NCBI RefSeq assembly: GCF_008369105.1
Contig: NZ_VINQ01000004.1
Location: forward strand, 124,001-188,000
Origin: Aquicoccus porphyridii
GTDB lineage: Bacteria; Pseudomonadota; Alphaproteobacteria; Rhodobacterales; Rhodobacteraceae
Length of the DNA stretch: 64,000 nt
Reading direction: 5' to 3'
In this document: positions 24,667 through 34,200 of the stretch, piece after piece
How the letters are laid out: every line of letters begins with the position of its first letter
How positions within the stretch are numbered: position 1 is the first letter of the stretch
Position numbers and translations under genes: made by a program
Notes under the pieces: model-generated
Told to the model about the DNA's origin: nothing
Seen by the model: the letters and a program-made list of their open reading frames with translations, nothing else
Database searches by the model: none

Positions 24667-26607
24667 TTAGCGTTGCCGTTTGGCATAATTGATCTTGTCC
24701 AACAAGGCGTCAAACGCGTCCTTCTCTCGTCGGTCGATCCGGGCGCCGTTGTCGCCAAGATCAAATTCGGTCTTGTCCTCGCGCGTGCCGTGGGCGGCCC
24801 GGTTATGCGCCTCGGCGGCTTGGCCCAATCTCCATGTCAGCGCCTCGTTCGCCGGACCGGACAGGTCCTCGGCCGCCTCGGCAATCTCGGCCTGAAGGCC
24901 GCGGTTCGCGTCGAGCTTGGCCAGTTCCTCGGCTACAGTCATCCGCGCAAGGTCGATATCGCCAGGGCGGCGCAGTGCCGGGATGATCGTGAGATGGGGC
25001 TGCGCGAAGAGTTTTTCAAGCGCGGCCTCGCCCAGCATCGCGGCCATTGCCTCGGAGCCGGGCGGGGTGTCGTCGGCCAGCAGGCGCAGCATCCGGTTGC
25101 GCAGCGCGTCGTGATCGGGATCGAGACAGTGCATGGCCTCGATCTGGCCTTCAAATTCCCGTGCCAGATCCGGGTGAGAAATCAGCACCGCAAGGATCAC
25201 GGCCTCGCGCAGGTGATCTTGTGCCGCATCGCCCGCTGCCACCAGAAGCGAGGATTTCGTCCCGGTCTGGACCTGTGGCACGGGTGAGTATTTGCCCTTG
25301 GGCGTCCACGGGCGGCGGGGGTTGAAGAGCCGCCAGCGCATGTCCTTGATCGCGGCGCCGTAATGTTGGCGGATCGACGGATCACGGATCAGTTTTATCT
25401 TTTCCCGCAAGGCTTTATCGAGCGCCGCCTTGCGTTCGGGGCTGTCGAAGAGGCGGCCTTCGGTCTCGCGCTGCCAGAGCAGTTGAACCATCGGGATCGC
25501 CTGATCGAGCAGCGTTTGCAGCGCCCCCGGCCCGCCCTGACGGAGCACGTCATCGGGGTCTTTTCCTTCGGGCATCAGGGCGAAGCGCAAGGATTTTCCG
25601 GCTTCGAGCAGCGGCAGGGCAAGGTCGATCACGCGATGCGCGGCGCCAAGGCCGGCCCTGTCGCCGTCAAGCGCGATGATCGGCTCGTCCGCGATGCGCC
25701 ACAAAAGCTGGATCTGGTGCTCGGTGATGGCCGTGCCGAGCGGTGCGACGGCGGCACCGAACCCGGCCTCGGAGAGGGCGATGACGTCCATGTAGCCCTC
25801 GGCCACGATCAGCGGCTGGCCCTTGCCCGCGGCCTCGCGGGCGGGGCCGTGATTGTAGAGCGTGTGCGACTTGTCGAAGAGCAGGGTTTCGGGCGAATTC
25901 AGATACTTGGCATTGTCGTTCGGGTCCATCGCCCGGCCGCCGAAGGCGATGCAGCGCCCGCGCGGGTCGCGGATCGGAAAGATGATCCGGTTGCGGAACG
26001 TGTCGTAGGGCTTGCCGCCCTGGCGGGTTGAGGGTTTGGCGAGACCGGCCTCGATGATGAGGTCTTCGGCGACACCCTTGGCGCGCAGATGATCCCACAG
26101 GTTCTGCCAGCCATCGGGGGCGAACCCGATCTCGAACCGCTCTTGCGCCTGCGCGTCAAGCCCCCGTTTTCGCTCGATATATTCGCGGGCGGGCGCGGCA
26201 ATGGCAGTGCGCATTTGCAAGCGGAAGAATTGCACCGCCTGCTCCATCACATCGGCCAGTTCGCTCCTGCGGTCGGCCTTTTCGCGGGCTTGCGGGTCGC
26301 GGGCGGGGATCTGCATTCCCGACTCGCGGGCAAGGATTTCGACCGCCTCCATGAAGTCCACATTCTCGGTTTCGCGCACAAAGCTGATCGCGTCGCCCTT
26401 GGCGTGGCAGCCGAAGCAGTAGTAATAGCCCTTGCGGTCATCTACATGAAAAGACGCGGTTTTTTCCTGGTGAAACGGGCACGGCGCCCACATGTCACCC
26501 TTGCCCTGGTTGGATTTTCGCATGTCCCACATGACCTTGCGCCCGACCACCTGGGCAAGCGAGGTGCGGGTGCGCAATTCATCGAGGAAACCGGGGGGCA
26601 GTGACAT
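24667..26607 (-). CDS. dnaG: DNA primase DnaG
   Basis: 646 aa primase that lays RNA primers at the replication fork. The N-terminal zinc finger is seen as CPFHQEKTASF and YYYCFGCHAKGDA. The RNA polymerase core has the EGYMDVIAL TOPRIM glutamate and the ALDGDRAG aspartates. A C-terminal helicase-binding region is present but diverged. The start MSLPPGFLDELRTRT at 26607 is the family start; an upstream ATG at 26688 adds unrelated sequence. rpoD follows 159 bases downstream. Confidence 0.96.
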   Translation of the reverse strand: MSLPPGFLDELRTRTSLAQVVGRKVMWDMRKSNQGKGDMWAPCPFHQEKTASFHVDDRKGYYYCFGCHAKGDAISFVRETENVDFMEAVEILARESGMQIPARDPQAREKADRRSELADVMEQAVQFFRLQMRTAIAAPAREYIERKRGLDAQAQERFEIGFAPDGWQNLWDHLRAKGVAEDLIIEAGLAKPSTRQGGKPYDTFRNRIIFPIRDPRGRCIAFGGRAMDPNDNAKYLNSPETLLFDKSHTLYNHGPAREAAGKGQPLIVAEGYMDVIALSEAGFGAAVAPLGTAITEHQIQLLWRIADEPIIALDGDRAGLGAAHRVIDLALPLLEAGKSLRFALMPEGKDPDDVLRQGGPGALQTLLDQAIPMVQLLWQRETEGRLFDSPERKAALDKALREKIKLIRDPSIRQHYGAAIKDMRWRLFNPRRPWTPKGKYSPVPQVQTGTKSSLLVAAGDAAQDHLREAVILAVLISHPDLAREFEGQIEAMHCLDPDHDALRNRMLRLLADDTPPGSEAMAAMLGEAALEKLFAQPHLTIIPALRRPGDIDLARMTVAEELAKLDANRGLQAEIAEAAEDLSGPANEALTWRLGQAAEAHNRAAHGTREDKTEFDLGDNGARIDRREKDAFDALLDKINYAKRQR

Positions 26608-26641
26608 GGCGTTCACGAATTTTCTGCGAAAATTCAGGTCC

Positions 26642-26944
26642 TTAGGGTTTGTAGGCGTTGCATTGTTCGAGAAAGGAGCCCCTGACATCGCGTTTCAGGT
26701 CGCTGCGGTGGAGCGTGTAGACAAAGCCCACGAGCAGCGGGACAGACGGGGCGAGACGGTCGTCGGTGGTTTCGAGAATGGTCTTTTTCGCTCTCGCCTC
26801 GGACCGCCTTTTCTGCCGCATTTCAACGGCTTGCACGATGATTTCGGACTGCGCGGCACAGCGGGCCGCGCGCTCCTTGGCGGTTTCGGCCAGGGCCGGT
26901 GTCGCGATCGAGAGCATGAGGATTGCAGCGAAAATCGAGCGCAT
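26642..26944 (-). CDS. small secreted protein of unknown function
   Basis: 100 aa with a signal peptide (MRSIFAAILMLSIATPALA, cleavage about residue 19). The mature 80 residues are charged, with two cysteines (RCAAQSE and FLEQCNAYKP) that could pair in the periplasm. No named family is recognised. The ATG at 26944 begins the signal peptide, and AGGAGG lies upstream. It sits 34 bases before dnaG on the same strand, so it may be co-transcribed with dnaG-rpoD. Confidence 0.7.
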   Translation of the reverse strand: MRSIFAAILMLSIATPALAETAKERAARCAAQSEIIVQAVEMRQKRRSEARAKKTILETTDDRLAPSVPLLVGFVYTLHRSDLKRDVRGSFLEQCNAYKP

Positions 26945-27166
26945 GGGGCCTCCTGCAGGGGATTCGGGTCGCCGTGTGTTTAACACAATATGACGCAACG
27001 CACGGTGGGGTTAAAGGTCGGAGCGCCTGTCATGGCGCGGGGGGTGATCTCCGGCTGTTGCCCGGCTGCCGGGCGTGCACCGCCGCAACGCGGCATTCGT
27101 TAACCCGAGATTCAGTTAATACGCCGTTCGGTGGGTGCAAGACCCGTCGCGGATTTCGGGGCGATC

Positions 27167-27739
27167 TCAGAGCCGCGTGCGCGCCGCGACCGCCTGCATC
27201 GCCGCTTCGAGGTCATGCGCCAGCGTCGCGGCCATCGAGCGAAACACGAGGATGAGGAACGCCTCTTCGCCCAGCCGGGTGAGCGACCCCATCATATGCG
27301 CGATCTCGGTGCGCGCGGTGTGGCCACGCTTGAACGAGCCGCGCCGCAGGTCGAGCGGTGTCAACCGGGCCAGCACCGCTTGCGAGCCTGCGCCCGAAAG
27401 CCGGACCATCGCCCAGGCGTCGGATTGATCGGTGAGCGCGGCGTGCCGGGCCAGCCCCGGATCGGGCGCAGGCCCGACCAGAAGCGCCTGCCCCTGCCCG
27501 AACCAGAGCGCGCGAGCACCTTCCTTGCCGGTGGTGCGCCCGGGCTTGGGCCAGCCCATGCCATGCGCGGTTTTCAACATCTCCGAGAGCGCGTCCTCCT
27601 GCCCGCGATAGGCGGCGATGGAGGTGAGCGCAGCGGGCGGTTCTTCGCTGGCGGTCATCGTGCCGATGGAGAGCGGCAGAAGCCCCGCGCAGGGCGATGT
27701 CGCGATCAGTTTCACAGAGTCAGCCACAGTTTCAGCCAC
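27167..27739 (-). CDS. soxG: sarcosine oxidase gamma subunit
   Basis: 190 aa, matching the gamma subunit of heterotetrameric sarcosine oxidase by length, context and segments such as AWAMVRLSGAGSQAVLARLTPLDLR and SFKRGHTARTEIAHM. It stabilises the complex next to the alpha subunit. The start is the GTG at 27739, preceded by a strong AAGGAGG 8 bases away and overlapping the soxA stop by eight bases. Last gene of the soxB-soxD-soxA-soxG operon. Confidence 0.88.
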   Translation of the reverse strand: MAETVADSVKLIATSPCAGLLPLSIGTMTASEEPPAALTSIAAYRGQEDALSEMLKTAHGMGWPKPGRTTGKEGARALWFGQGQALLVGPAPDPGLARHAALTDQSDAWAMVRLSGAGSQAVLARLTPLDLRRGSFKRGHTARTEIAHMMGSLTRLGEEAFLILVFRSMAATLAHDLEAAMQAVAARTRL

Positions 27740-30659
27740 GGGCGCGCCCTCCTTCGGGGTCGAAAAAGACCGGGTTGCAGACCTCGCAGGTGGTTTCCAC
27801 CCCGCGCAGGTGATCGACCATGCGGATGGTTTCGCCGATCCGCTCGGGCCCGTGCTTGAGGAACCCGAGCCCGATGTAATGGCCCAGCGTCGGCGAGAAG
27901 CCGACCGAGGTGACATAGCCCTGATCGTTTTCGCGGATCGCCGGGTCATCGGCGTTGAAGAGATGCGCCCCGGCGGTGAGTTGCCGCACGTCGCCCGTAG
28001 GTTTGAGACCGACGAGGCGTTCGCGACTTTCCTCCATCAGGCCGGGGCGCTGGCTGGCGGTCTTGCCGATGAAATCCTTCTTGCGGCTCATCATGCCCTG
28101 CATCCCGATATCAAAGGCGGTGGTGCGGCCGTGGATCTCGGCATGGGTGATGAAGCCCTTTTCGATGCGAAGCACGTTCAAGGCCTCCATCCCGTAGGCG
28201 CCGCCGCCGAGCGCCTCGGCGCGGGTCTTGAGCGTGCGAAAGAGGCTGTCGCCATAGCGCGCGGGCACGGCGATCTCATAGGCGTGCTCGCCGGAAAAGG
28301 AGATCCGGAAAAGCCGCGCGTCGATGCCGCCAAGGGTCACGGCACCGCAGCCCATGAAGGGAAAGCCTTCGTTGTCGATGGGGGTATCGAGCAGGCCATT
28401 CACCAGCTCGCGCGATTTCGGCCCGGCGACGGCGAATTGTGCCCATTGCTCGGTCACCGACACGAGTTGCACATCGAGATCGGGGCGCAGGCCCTGCCGC
28501 ACGAATTCGAGATGCCGCATCACCAGCCCGGCAGCGGCGGTGGTGGTGGTCATCAGGTAATGGTTTTCGCCCAGGCGCGCGGTGGTGCCATCGTCCAACA
28601 CATGCCCATCCTCGCGCAACATCAACCCATAGCGGGTGCGCCCGACCTTCAGCGTGGAGAACATGTTGGTATAGACGAAATCGAGGAAGGCGCCCGCATC
28701 CGGCCCCTGGATGTCGATCTTGCCCAGGGTCGAAACATCGCAGATGCCCACCGCGCCACGCACGAACCCGACCTCGCGGTCGCAGGATTGCCGCCACGTG
28801 GTTTCGCCCGGGGCGGGGAAATAAGACGGGCGATACCAGAGCCCGGCCTCGATCATCGGGGCGCCGGCCGCGACGCTGGCCTTGTGCGAGGTGGTGAAGC
28901 GTTCGGGCGCAAAGCCCTTGCCCTGCGCGCCCGCGCCCATCGCGGCGATGGAGACCGGAACGTAGGGCGGGCGATAGGTGGTGGTGCCGGTCTCGGGGAT
29001 GGTGCGGCCGGTGGCATCGGCCAGCACGGCAAGCGCGTTCACGTTCGAGTTCTTGCCCTGATCGGGGGCCATGCCCTGCGTGGTGTAGCGCTTCATGTGC
29101 TCGACGGATCGGTAGGCCTCGCGCGCGGCGAGGTTCACGTCCTTGACCGTCACGTCGTTCTGGAAGTCGAGCCATGCGCGGCCCTTGCCCGGCACCGACC
29201 AGAGCGGGGTGATGTCATAGGCGCCATCCTCGGCCCGGGGGATGTCGGGTTGGCCGGGTTTCAGCCCCAGATCGGCGAGCGCCGCCTGCGCGGCCCCGGC
29301 CCCCTCGGCAAGGCATCGGGCGGTGGAAAAGGCGCCATTGGCGGCCCCGGCGGCGGCAAGGCCCGGCACCATGCCGGGGCGCGGCACGAATGCGGCGATC
29401 CCGGGCGCCCAGTCGGGCCGCCCGCCCATGTGACAGGCGAGGTGCAGCGAGGGGTTCCAGCCGCCCGAGACGGCCAGGGCATCGGCCTGCACCTTCTCGA
29501 TGCCCGACATGGTGGCGATCGACACCGCCTCGAGCCCCTTGCGCCCCTCGGTGCCGCAGATCTGACCGGCATAGAACGGCACGTCGAGCGTGGTGGCGGC
29601 CCCCAGCCGGGCATCGACGAGGGCCGCGACATTGACACCCGCGGCCAGCAGGTCGGCGGCGGTGCGATGGGCGCCGTCATTGTTGCCAAAGACCACGACC
29701 GAGCGCCCCGGCGCCACGTTCCAGCGGTTGAGATAGGCGCGCACGGCCCCCGCCATCATGATCCCGGGGCGATCATTGTCGCGAAACGCCACCGGTCGTT
29801 CAAGCGCGCCCGCGGCGAGGATCGCGCGGCGCGCGGTGATGCGCCAGAAACATTCGCGCGGCGCCGGGCCCGGATTGGGCACATGCATCGCCACCCGCTC
29901 GAGCGCGCCATAGGTGCCGCCGTCATAGGCACCAGTAATGGTGGTGCGGGGCATCAGGCGGACGTTGTCCATCGCGCGCAATTCCGCCACCACGCCCGCC
30001 GCCCAGTCGCGGCCCGCCTCTTCGCCGACCTCTTCGGTCTCGGCATTGAGCCGCCCGCCCATCACCGCGTCCTCGTCGGCGAGGATCACGTCGGCACCGG
30101 CGCGCGCGGCGGTCAGCGCCGCCATCAGGCCCGCAGGCCCCGCCCCGATCACCAGGAGGTCGCAATGCGCGAATGCCTTTTCATAGCGATCGGCGTTGGC
30201 CTGCCCCGACAGCGCGCCCAGCCCGGCGGCGCGGCGGATCATCGGCTCGTAAAGCTTTTCCCAGAAGGCACGGGGCCACATGAAGGTCTTGTAATAGAAG
30301 CCCGCGCCAAAGAAGGGCGCGGCGAGATCATTGAGCGCCAGCAGATCCCAGTCGAGCGAGGGCCAGCGGTTTTGCGAGCGCGCCTCGAGCCCGTCGTAAA
30401 GCTCGAGCGTGGTGGCGCGCAGGTTGGGGTCTTGCGCCGCGCCCTGCCCCACTGTCACCAGCGCGTTGGGCTCTTCGGAGCCGGCGGTCATGATGCCGCG
30501 CGGGCGGTGATACTTGAAACTGCGCCCGACAAGGCGGATGTCATTGGCCAGAAGCGCCGAGGCCAGCGTGTCGCCGTGATAGCCATCGTAAGCATGGCCA
30601 TCGAAGGAAAAGCGCAAGGGTTTCGCGCGGTCGATCAGCCCGTTTCCGTCGATCCTCAT
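27732..30659 (-). CDS. soxA: sarcosine oxidase alpha subunit
   Basis: 975 aa, the normal size for SoxA. The N-terminal domain (about 1-100, with SFKYHRPRGIMTAGSEEPNA) precedes an NAD-binding oxidoreductase domain (LLVIGAGPAGLMAALTAARAG near residue 165) and a C-terminal aminomethyltransferase-like folate-binding domain from about 600 (MEESRERLVGLKPTG near the end). The complex oxidatively demethylates sarcosine to glycine, passing the one-carbon unit to tetrahydrofolate. The start overlaps the soxD stop by four bases. Confidence 0.96.
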   Translation of the reverse strand: MRIDGNGLIDRAKPLRFSFDGHAYDGYHGDTLASALLANDIRLVGRSFKYHRPRGIMTAGSEEPNALVTVGQGAAQDPNLRATTLELYDGLEARSQNRWPSLDWDLLALNDLAAPFFGAGFYYKTFMWPRAFWEKLYEPMIRRAAGLGALSGQANADRYEKAFAHCDLLVIGAGPAGLMAALTAARAGADVILADEDAVMGGRLNAETEEVGEEAGRDWAAGVVAELRAMDNVRLMPRTTITGAYDGGTYGALERVAMHVPNPGPAPRECFWRITARRAILAAGALERPVAFRDNDRPGIMMAGAVRAYLNRWNVAPGRSVVVFGNNDGAHRTAADLLAAGVNVAALVDARLGAATTLDVPFYAGQICGTEGRKGLEAVSIATMSGIEKVQADALAVSGGWNPSLHLACHMGGRPDWAPGIAAFVPRPGMVPGLAAAGAANGAFSTARCLAEGAGAAQAALADLGLKPGQPDIPRAEDGAYDITPLWSVPGKGRAWLDFQNDVTVKDVNLAAREAYRSVEHMKRYTTQGMAPDQGKNSNVNALAVLADATGRTIPETGTTTYRPPYVPVSIAAMGAGAQGKGFAPERFTTSHKASVAAGAPMIEAGLWYRPSYFPAPGETTWRQSCDREVGFVRGAVGICDVSTLGKIDIQGPDAGAFLDFVYTNMFSTLKVGRTRYGLMLREDGHVLDDGTTARLGENHYLMTTTTAAAGLVMRHLEFVRQGLRPDLDVQLVSVTEQWAQFAVAGPKSRELVNGLLDTPIDNEGFPFMGCGAVTLGGIDARLFRISFSGEHAYEIAVPARYGDSLFRTLKTRAEALGGGAYGMEALNVLRIEKGFITHAEIHGRTTAFDIGMQGMMSRKKDFIGKTASQRPGLMEESRERLVGLKPTGDVRQLTAGAHLFNADDPAIRENDQGYVTSVGFSPTLGHYIGLGFLKHGPERIGETIRMVDHLRGVETTCEVCNPVFFDPEGGRARG

Positions 30660-30928
30660 GCCACGTCCCCCTTGGCCGCGCTGGCCAGTTCGACCGCCTT
30701 GATCTCATGGCTGACCGTGTCGCGCGTCACCACCAGCCAGGCGGCGCAACCCATCTCGTGATACCAAAGCTCGCGGGTCGGCCCGGCCGGGTTGTCGCGG
30801 TTGTGCACGTAGTCGTTCCAGACCGCATCCCCGGCGTCGGGATCGGGGCGCTCGAGGGCAAGTGCGTCGCCCTTGTAGGTGAATTCGCGGATGTCGCGCG
30901 ATCCGCAACAGGGGCAGTCGATCCTCAT
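30656..30928 (-). CDS. soxD: sarcosine oxidase delta subunit
   Basis: 90 aa, the typical delta subunit. The zinc-binding set is visible as CPCCGSRDI near the start and WYHEMGCAAWL near residue 56, followed by VTRDTVSHEI. It joins the alpha and beta subunits. Its ATG overlaps the stop of a 19-codon reading frame on the 5' side and the soxA start on the 3' side, so translation is probably coupled throughout. Confidence 0.94.
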   Translation of the reverse strand: MRIDCPCCGSRDIREFTYKGDALALERPDPDAGDAVWNDYVHNRDNPAGPTRELWYHEMGCAAWLVVTRDTVSHEIKAVELASAAKGDVA

Positions 30929-30984
30929 GCGACATCTCCGATCCGGGGCGCCATCTTCTGCTCTTTCTTGGGAAAAATACTCAT
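30925..30984 (-). CDS. possible 19-aa leader peptide between soxB and soxD
   Basis: A short frame MSIFPKKEQKMAPRIGDVA with GAGAGG six bases before its ATG. Its stop TGA overlaps the soxD ATG as ATGA, the same coupling seen at soxD/soxA. No homology is known to me. It could be a real micro-protein, a translational coupler for soxD, or chance; the good ribosome site and exact coupling favour translation. Confidence 0.45.
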   Translation of the reverse strand: MSIFPKKEQKMAPRIGDVA

Positions 30985-31007
30985 ATCCAACCTCTCAACC
31001 CGCGCCG

Positions 31008-32261
31008 TCAGTGCAGGTTATGTTGCGCGCCGGTGCCTTCTTCGTCCATCAACCCGCGACCCGTCTCGAACCGGTCGAGCCGGAAGCCTGCGGCATGTTC
31101 ATGCGGTGTGTTCGTGGCCATCAGATGCGCCATGCACCAGCCCGAGGCCGGGACCGCCTTGAACCCGCCATAGCACCAGCCGCAATTGAGGAAGAGCCCG
31201 TCGATATGGGTGGCGTCGATCACTGGCGAGCCATCGGGCGACATGTCCATGATCCCGCCCCAGGAGCGCAGCACCCGCGCCTTGCCGATCGCCGGCATGA
31301 GCGCCATGCCCGCCTCCATCACGTGTTCGGCCATGGGCAGGTTGCCGCGCTGCGCGTAGGAGGCGTAGAAATCGAGATCGCCGCCGAAGACCAGCCCGCC
31401 CTTGTCGCTTTGCGAGATGTAGAAATGGCCCATCCCGAAGGAAATCACGTGGTCGATCACCGGTTTCAGACCCTCGGTCACGAAGGCCTGGAGGACATGG
31501 CTTTCGATCGGCAGGCGCATCCCGGCCATGGCGGCCACCTGGCTTGAGCGTCCGGCCACGACGAGCCCGACCTTTTTGGCGCGGATCGCGCCGCGCGTGG
31601 TCTGCACACCGGTGACGCGGCCATTCTCGATGTCGATGCCCGTGACCTCGCAATTCTGGATCAGGTCCACGCCGCGCTGATCGGCGCCGCGCGCATAGCC
31701 CCAGGCCACCGCGTCGTGCCGCGCGGTGCCGCCGCGCGGGTGGTAAAGCCCGCCATAGATCGGAAAGCGCGCATTGTCGAAATCGAGATAGGGCAGGATC
31801 TCGCGCACCCCGTCGCGGTCGAGCAGGATCGCGTCGTCGCCCTGGTTGATCATCGCGTTGCCGCGCCGGGCAAAGGCGTCGCGCTGGCCGTCTGAGTGGA
31901 AGAGGTTGATGAGGCCGCGCTGCGAATGCATCACGTTGTAATTGAGATCCTCTTCGAGCCCTTCCCAGAGTTTCAGCGAATGGCTGTAAAATTCGGAATT
32001 GCCCGGCAGGAAGTAGTTGGCGCGCACGATGGTGGTGTTGCGCCCCACGTTGCCGCCGCCGATATAGCCCTTTTCCAGCACCGCCACGTTGCGCAACCCG
32101 TGGTTCTTGGCGAGGTAATAGGCGGTCGAAAGCCCGTGCCCGCCGCCACCGATCACGATGGCATCATATTCGGCCTTCGGTTCCGGGTCGCGCCAATGCG
32201 GTTTCCAGCCCTTGTTGCCAGTCAATCCTTCGGTCAGGATTTTCAGCGCGGAAAAGCGCAT
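31008..32261 (-). CDS. soxB: sarcosine oxidase beta subunit
   Basis: 417 aa flavoprotein subunit where sarcosine is oxidised. The FAD loop is DAIVIGGGGHGLSTAYYLA (about residues 32-50). The segment GGTARHDAVAWGYAR near residue 171 holds the histidine that carries covalent FMN in known SoxB. The C-terminal LFLNCGWCYGGFKAVPASG is conserved. GGGGAGACGAGC precedes the ATG. First gene of the operon; 23 bases separate it from the mini-frame before soxD. Confidence 0.96.
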   Translation of the reverse strand: MRFSALKILTEGLTGNKGWKPHWRDPEPKAEYDAIVIGGGGHGLSTAYYLAKNHGLRNVAVLEKGYIGGGNVGRNTTIVRANYFLPGNSEFYSHSLKLWEGLEEDLNYNVMHSQRGLINLFHSDGQRDAFARRGNAMINQGDDAILLDRDGVREILPYLDFDNARFPIYGGLYHPRGGTARHDAVAWGYARGADQRGVDLIQNCEVTGIDIENGRVTGVQTTRGAIRAKKVGLVVAGRSSQVAAMAGMRLPIESHVLQAFVTEGLKPVIDHVISFGMGHFYISQSDKGGLVFGGDLDFYASYAQRGNLPMAEHVMEAGMALMPAIGKARVLRSWGGIMDMSPDGSPVIDATHIDGLFLNCGWCYGGFKAVPASGWCMAHLMATNTPHEHAAGFRLDRFETGRGLMDEEGTGAQHNLH

Positions 32262-32448
32262 GCTCGTCTCCCCTGCTCAGTGACCCGGAGTGAACCAAGT
32301 CGCGGGCAACTTAGCAACCGGGGCGCAGAGGAAAAGCCGGGTTTTCGACAAAAAAGCGCCAAGCCGCGACAAGCCCGCCCCGACCGCATGGAAACCGGAT
32401 CGCGCGACGCGCCACGCGCGCCGCTTTCGAGGCGGGCGGCTGCGCGGG

Positions 32449-33879
32449 TCAGAGACCCTTGGCGCGGTAGCTGGCGGCGACGCGACCGATGGCGACGAGA
32501 TAGGCGGCGACGCGCAGATCCTCGACATCGTCGCGGTCGTGCCAGACCTCGCGCATCGACTGGTAGGCGGTGCGCATCGTGTCATCGAGCCCCGAGCGCA
32601 CCAGTTCCAGCTCACCCGCGCCGCGCAGGTATTTCTCCTTGAACTCGGGGCGCAGCGACCACGACTCGCCCATGTAACGATCGAGCCGTTCAAGCTCGTC
32701 CACGACAAGCTGGTGGCGGGCCTCTTCCTGGCGGCGTTGCATCCGGCCAAAGCGGATATGGCTGAGATTCTTGACCCATTCGAAATAGGACACGGTCACG
32801 CCGCCCGCGTTGGCATACATGTCGGGGATGATGATCGTGCCTTTCTGGCGCAGGATCTCGTCACCGCCCGCCGTGATGGGGCCGTTGGCGGCCTCGATGA
32901 TCAGCGGGGCCTTGATCCGGGCGGCGTTTTCCATGGTGATCACGCCTTCGAGGGCCGCGGGGATGAGGATGTCACACTCCTCTTCCAGCACCGCGCCGCC
33001 GTCGGCGGTGTGGGTGGCGTCGGGAAAGCCTGAGACGCCGCCATGCTTGACCAGCCAAGCATGCACCGCCTCGACATCGAGCCCGCTTTCGCTGAAGAGG
33101 GCGCCGTCGCGTTCGACGATGCCGGTGATGCGGGCGCCATCCTCCTGCTGGAGGAACTTCGCGGCGTGATAGCCCACGTTGCCCAGGCCCTGCACGATCA
33201 CGCGCTTGCCGTCGAGCCGGCCCGAGAGACCCGCCTTGGCCACGTCCTCGGGGTGGCGGAAAAACTCGCGCAGGGCATATTGCACGCCGCGGCCCGTTGC
33301 CTCGACCCGGCCGGCAATGCCGCCCGCGTTGAGCGGTTTGCCGGTGACGCAGGCGCGGGAGTTGATGTCGGTGGTGTTCATCCGCGCGTATTGATCGGCG
33401 ATCCAGGCCATTTCACGCTCACCCGTGCCCATGTCGGGGGCGGGCACGTTCTGGGCCGGGTGGATCAGGTCGCGCTTGGCCAGTTCATAGGCAAAGCGGC
33501 GGGTGATCAGTTCAAGCTCGTGTTCCTCCCATTCGCGCGGGTCGATGCAAAGCCCGCCCTTGGAGCCGCCAAAGGGGGTTTCGACCAGGGCGCATTTATA
33601 GGTCATCAGCGCCGCCAGCGCCTCGACCTCGTCCTGGTTGACGGCGGTGGCATAGCGGATGCCGCCCTTGACCGGCTCCATATGTTCGGAATGCACGCTG
33701 CGATAGCCGGTGAAGGTGTGGATCTGGCCGCGCAGACGGACCCCGAACCGCACCGTATAGGTGGCGTTGCACACCCTGATCTTTTCTTCCAGCCCCGGCG
33801 GAAGGTCCATGATCGCGACGGCCCGGTTGAACATCAGATCCACGCTTTCGCGGAAACTCGGCTCTTTCACAGCAGACAT
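32449..33879 (-). CDS. Glu/Leu/Phe/Val family dehydrogenase (glutamate dehydrogenase type)
   Basis: 476 aa. The substrate-binding lysine region is YKCALVETPFGGSKGGL (about 107-123) and the catalytic aspartate region NVPAPDMGTGEREMAW follows. The NAD(P) domain shows VIVQGLGNVGYHAAKFL near residue 220. Length and motifs fit glutamate dehydrogenase, which interconverts glutamate and 2-oxoglutarate plus ammonia. Start MSAVKEPSFRESVDL is chosen over a longer upstream frame. It lies upstream of soxBDAG, so glycine or amine catabolism and ammonia handling are neighbours, but it has its own 188-base gap. Confidence 0.9.
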   Translation of the reverse strand: MSAVKEPSFRESVDLMFNRAVAIMDLPPGLEEKIRVCNATYTVRFGVRLRGQIHTFTGYRSVHSEHMEPVKGGIRYATAVNQDEVEALAALMTYKCALVETPFGGSKGGLCIDPREWEEHELELITRRFAYELAKRDLIHPAQNVPAPDMGTGEREMAWIADQYARMNTTDINSRACVTGKPLNAGGIAGRVEATGRGVQYALREFFRHPEDVAKAGLSGRLDGKRVIVQGLGNVGYHAAKFLQQEDGARITGIVERDGALFSESGLDVEAVHAWLVKHGGVSGFPDATHTADGGAVLEEECDILIPAALEGVITMENAARIKAPLIIEAANGPITAGGDEILRQKGTIIIPDMYANAGGVTVSYFEWVKNLSHIRFGRMQRRQEEARHQLVVDELERLDRYMGESWSLRPEFKEKYLRGAGELELVRSGLDDTMRTAYQSMREVWHDRDDVEDLRVAAYLVAIGRVAASYRAKGL

Positions 33880-34200
33880 TGTGACCTCCCATCTGCATAA
33901 AATCCGGGCACGACTCACCCCCGGTGATGAACAAGATGTCGCAGCTTGACCGTGAATTGCAAATTCCTCTTTCAGGCGCGTTAAGGCGGGCGGGGGATCA
34001 CGTCGTTTGATTTCGAATTGTCGGGAGCGTTGAAACAATGTGCCGAGATTCGGAAAACAGGGCTCGCATTGACGACAAAGACACGGTTAAGCCCCTGTTT
34101 TTGCCTGATTTTCGCCACAATCCGACACCATCCCCATCAGCGGGGTAATGCCTTTCGCGGGATCATTGCGATGGGCAGGGGTGCCGGTTCGGGTGACACG
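33880..34200. other. intergenic region between divergent dehydrogenase and tad-like cassette
   Basis: 321 bases without a convincing gene. It contains a perfect GAATT-GCA-AATTC palindrome (33954-33966), 75 bases before the dehydrogenase gene, that may be an operator. An in-frame extension of the vWA gene (possible ATG at 34171) also falls here. No clear -35/-10 pair could be assigned. Confidence 0.5.

Noticed and set aside
27100-27119. CtrA-like TTAA...TTAA site upstream of the 26642-26944 gene
   Set aside because: The two TTAA halves are separated by 12 bases instead of the 7 expected for CtrA.
27618-30761. 1047-codon plus-strand reading frame opposite soxA
   Set aside because: It is antisense to the sarcosine oxidase alpha gene, has low-complexity Gly/Ala/Arg/His composition and no recognisable domain.
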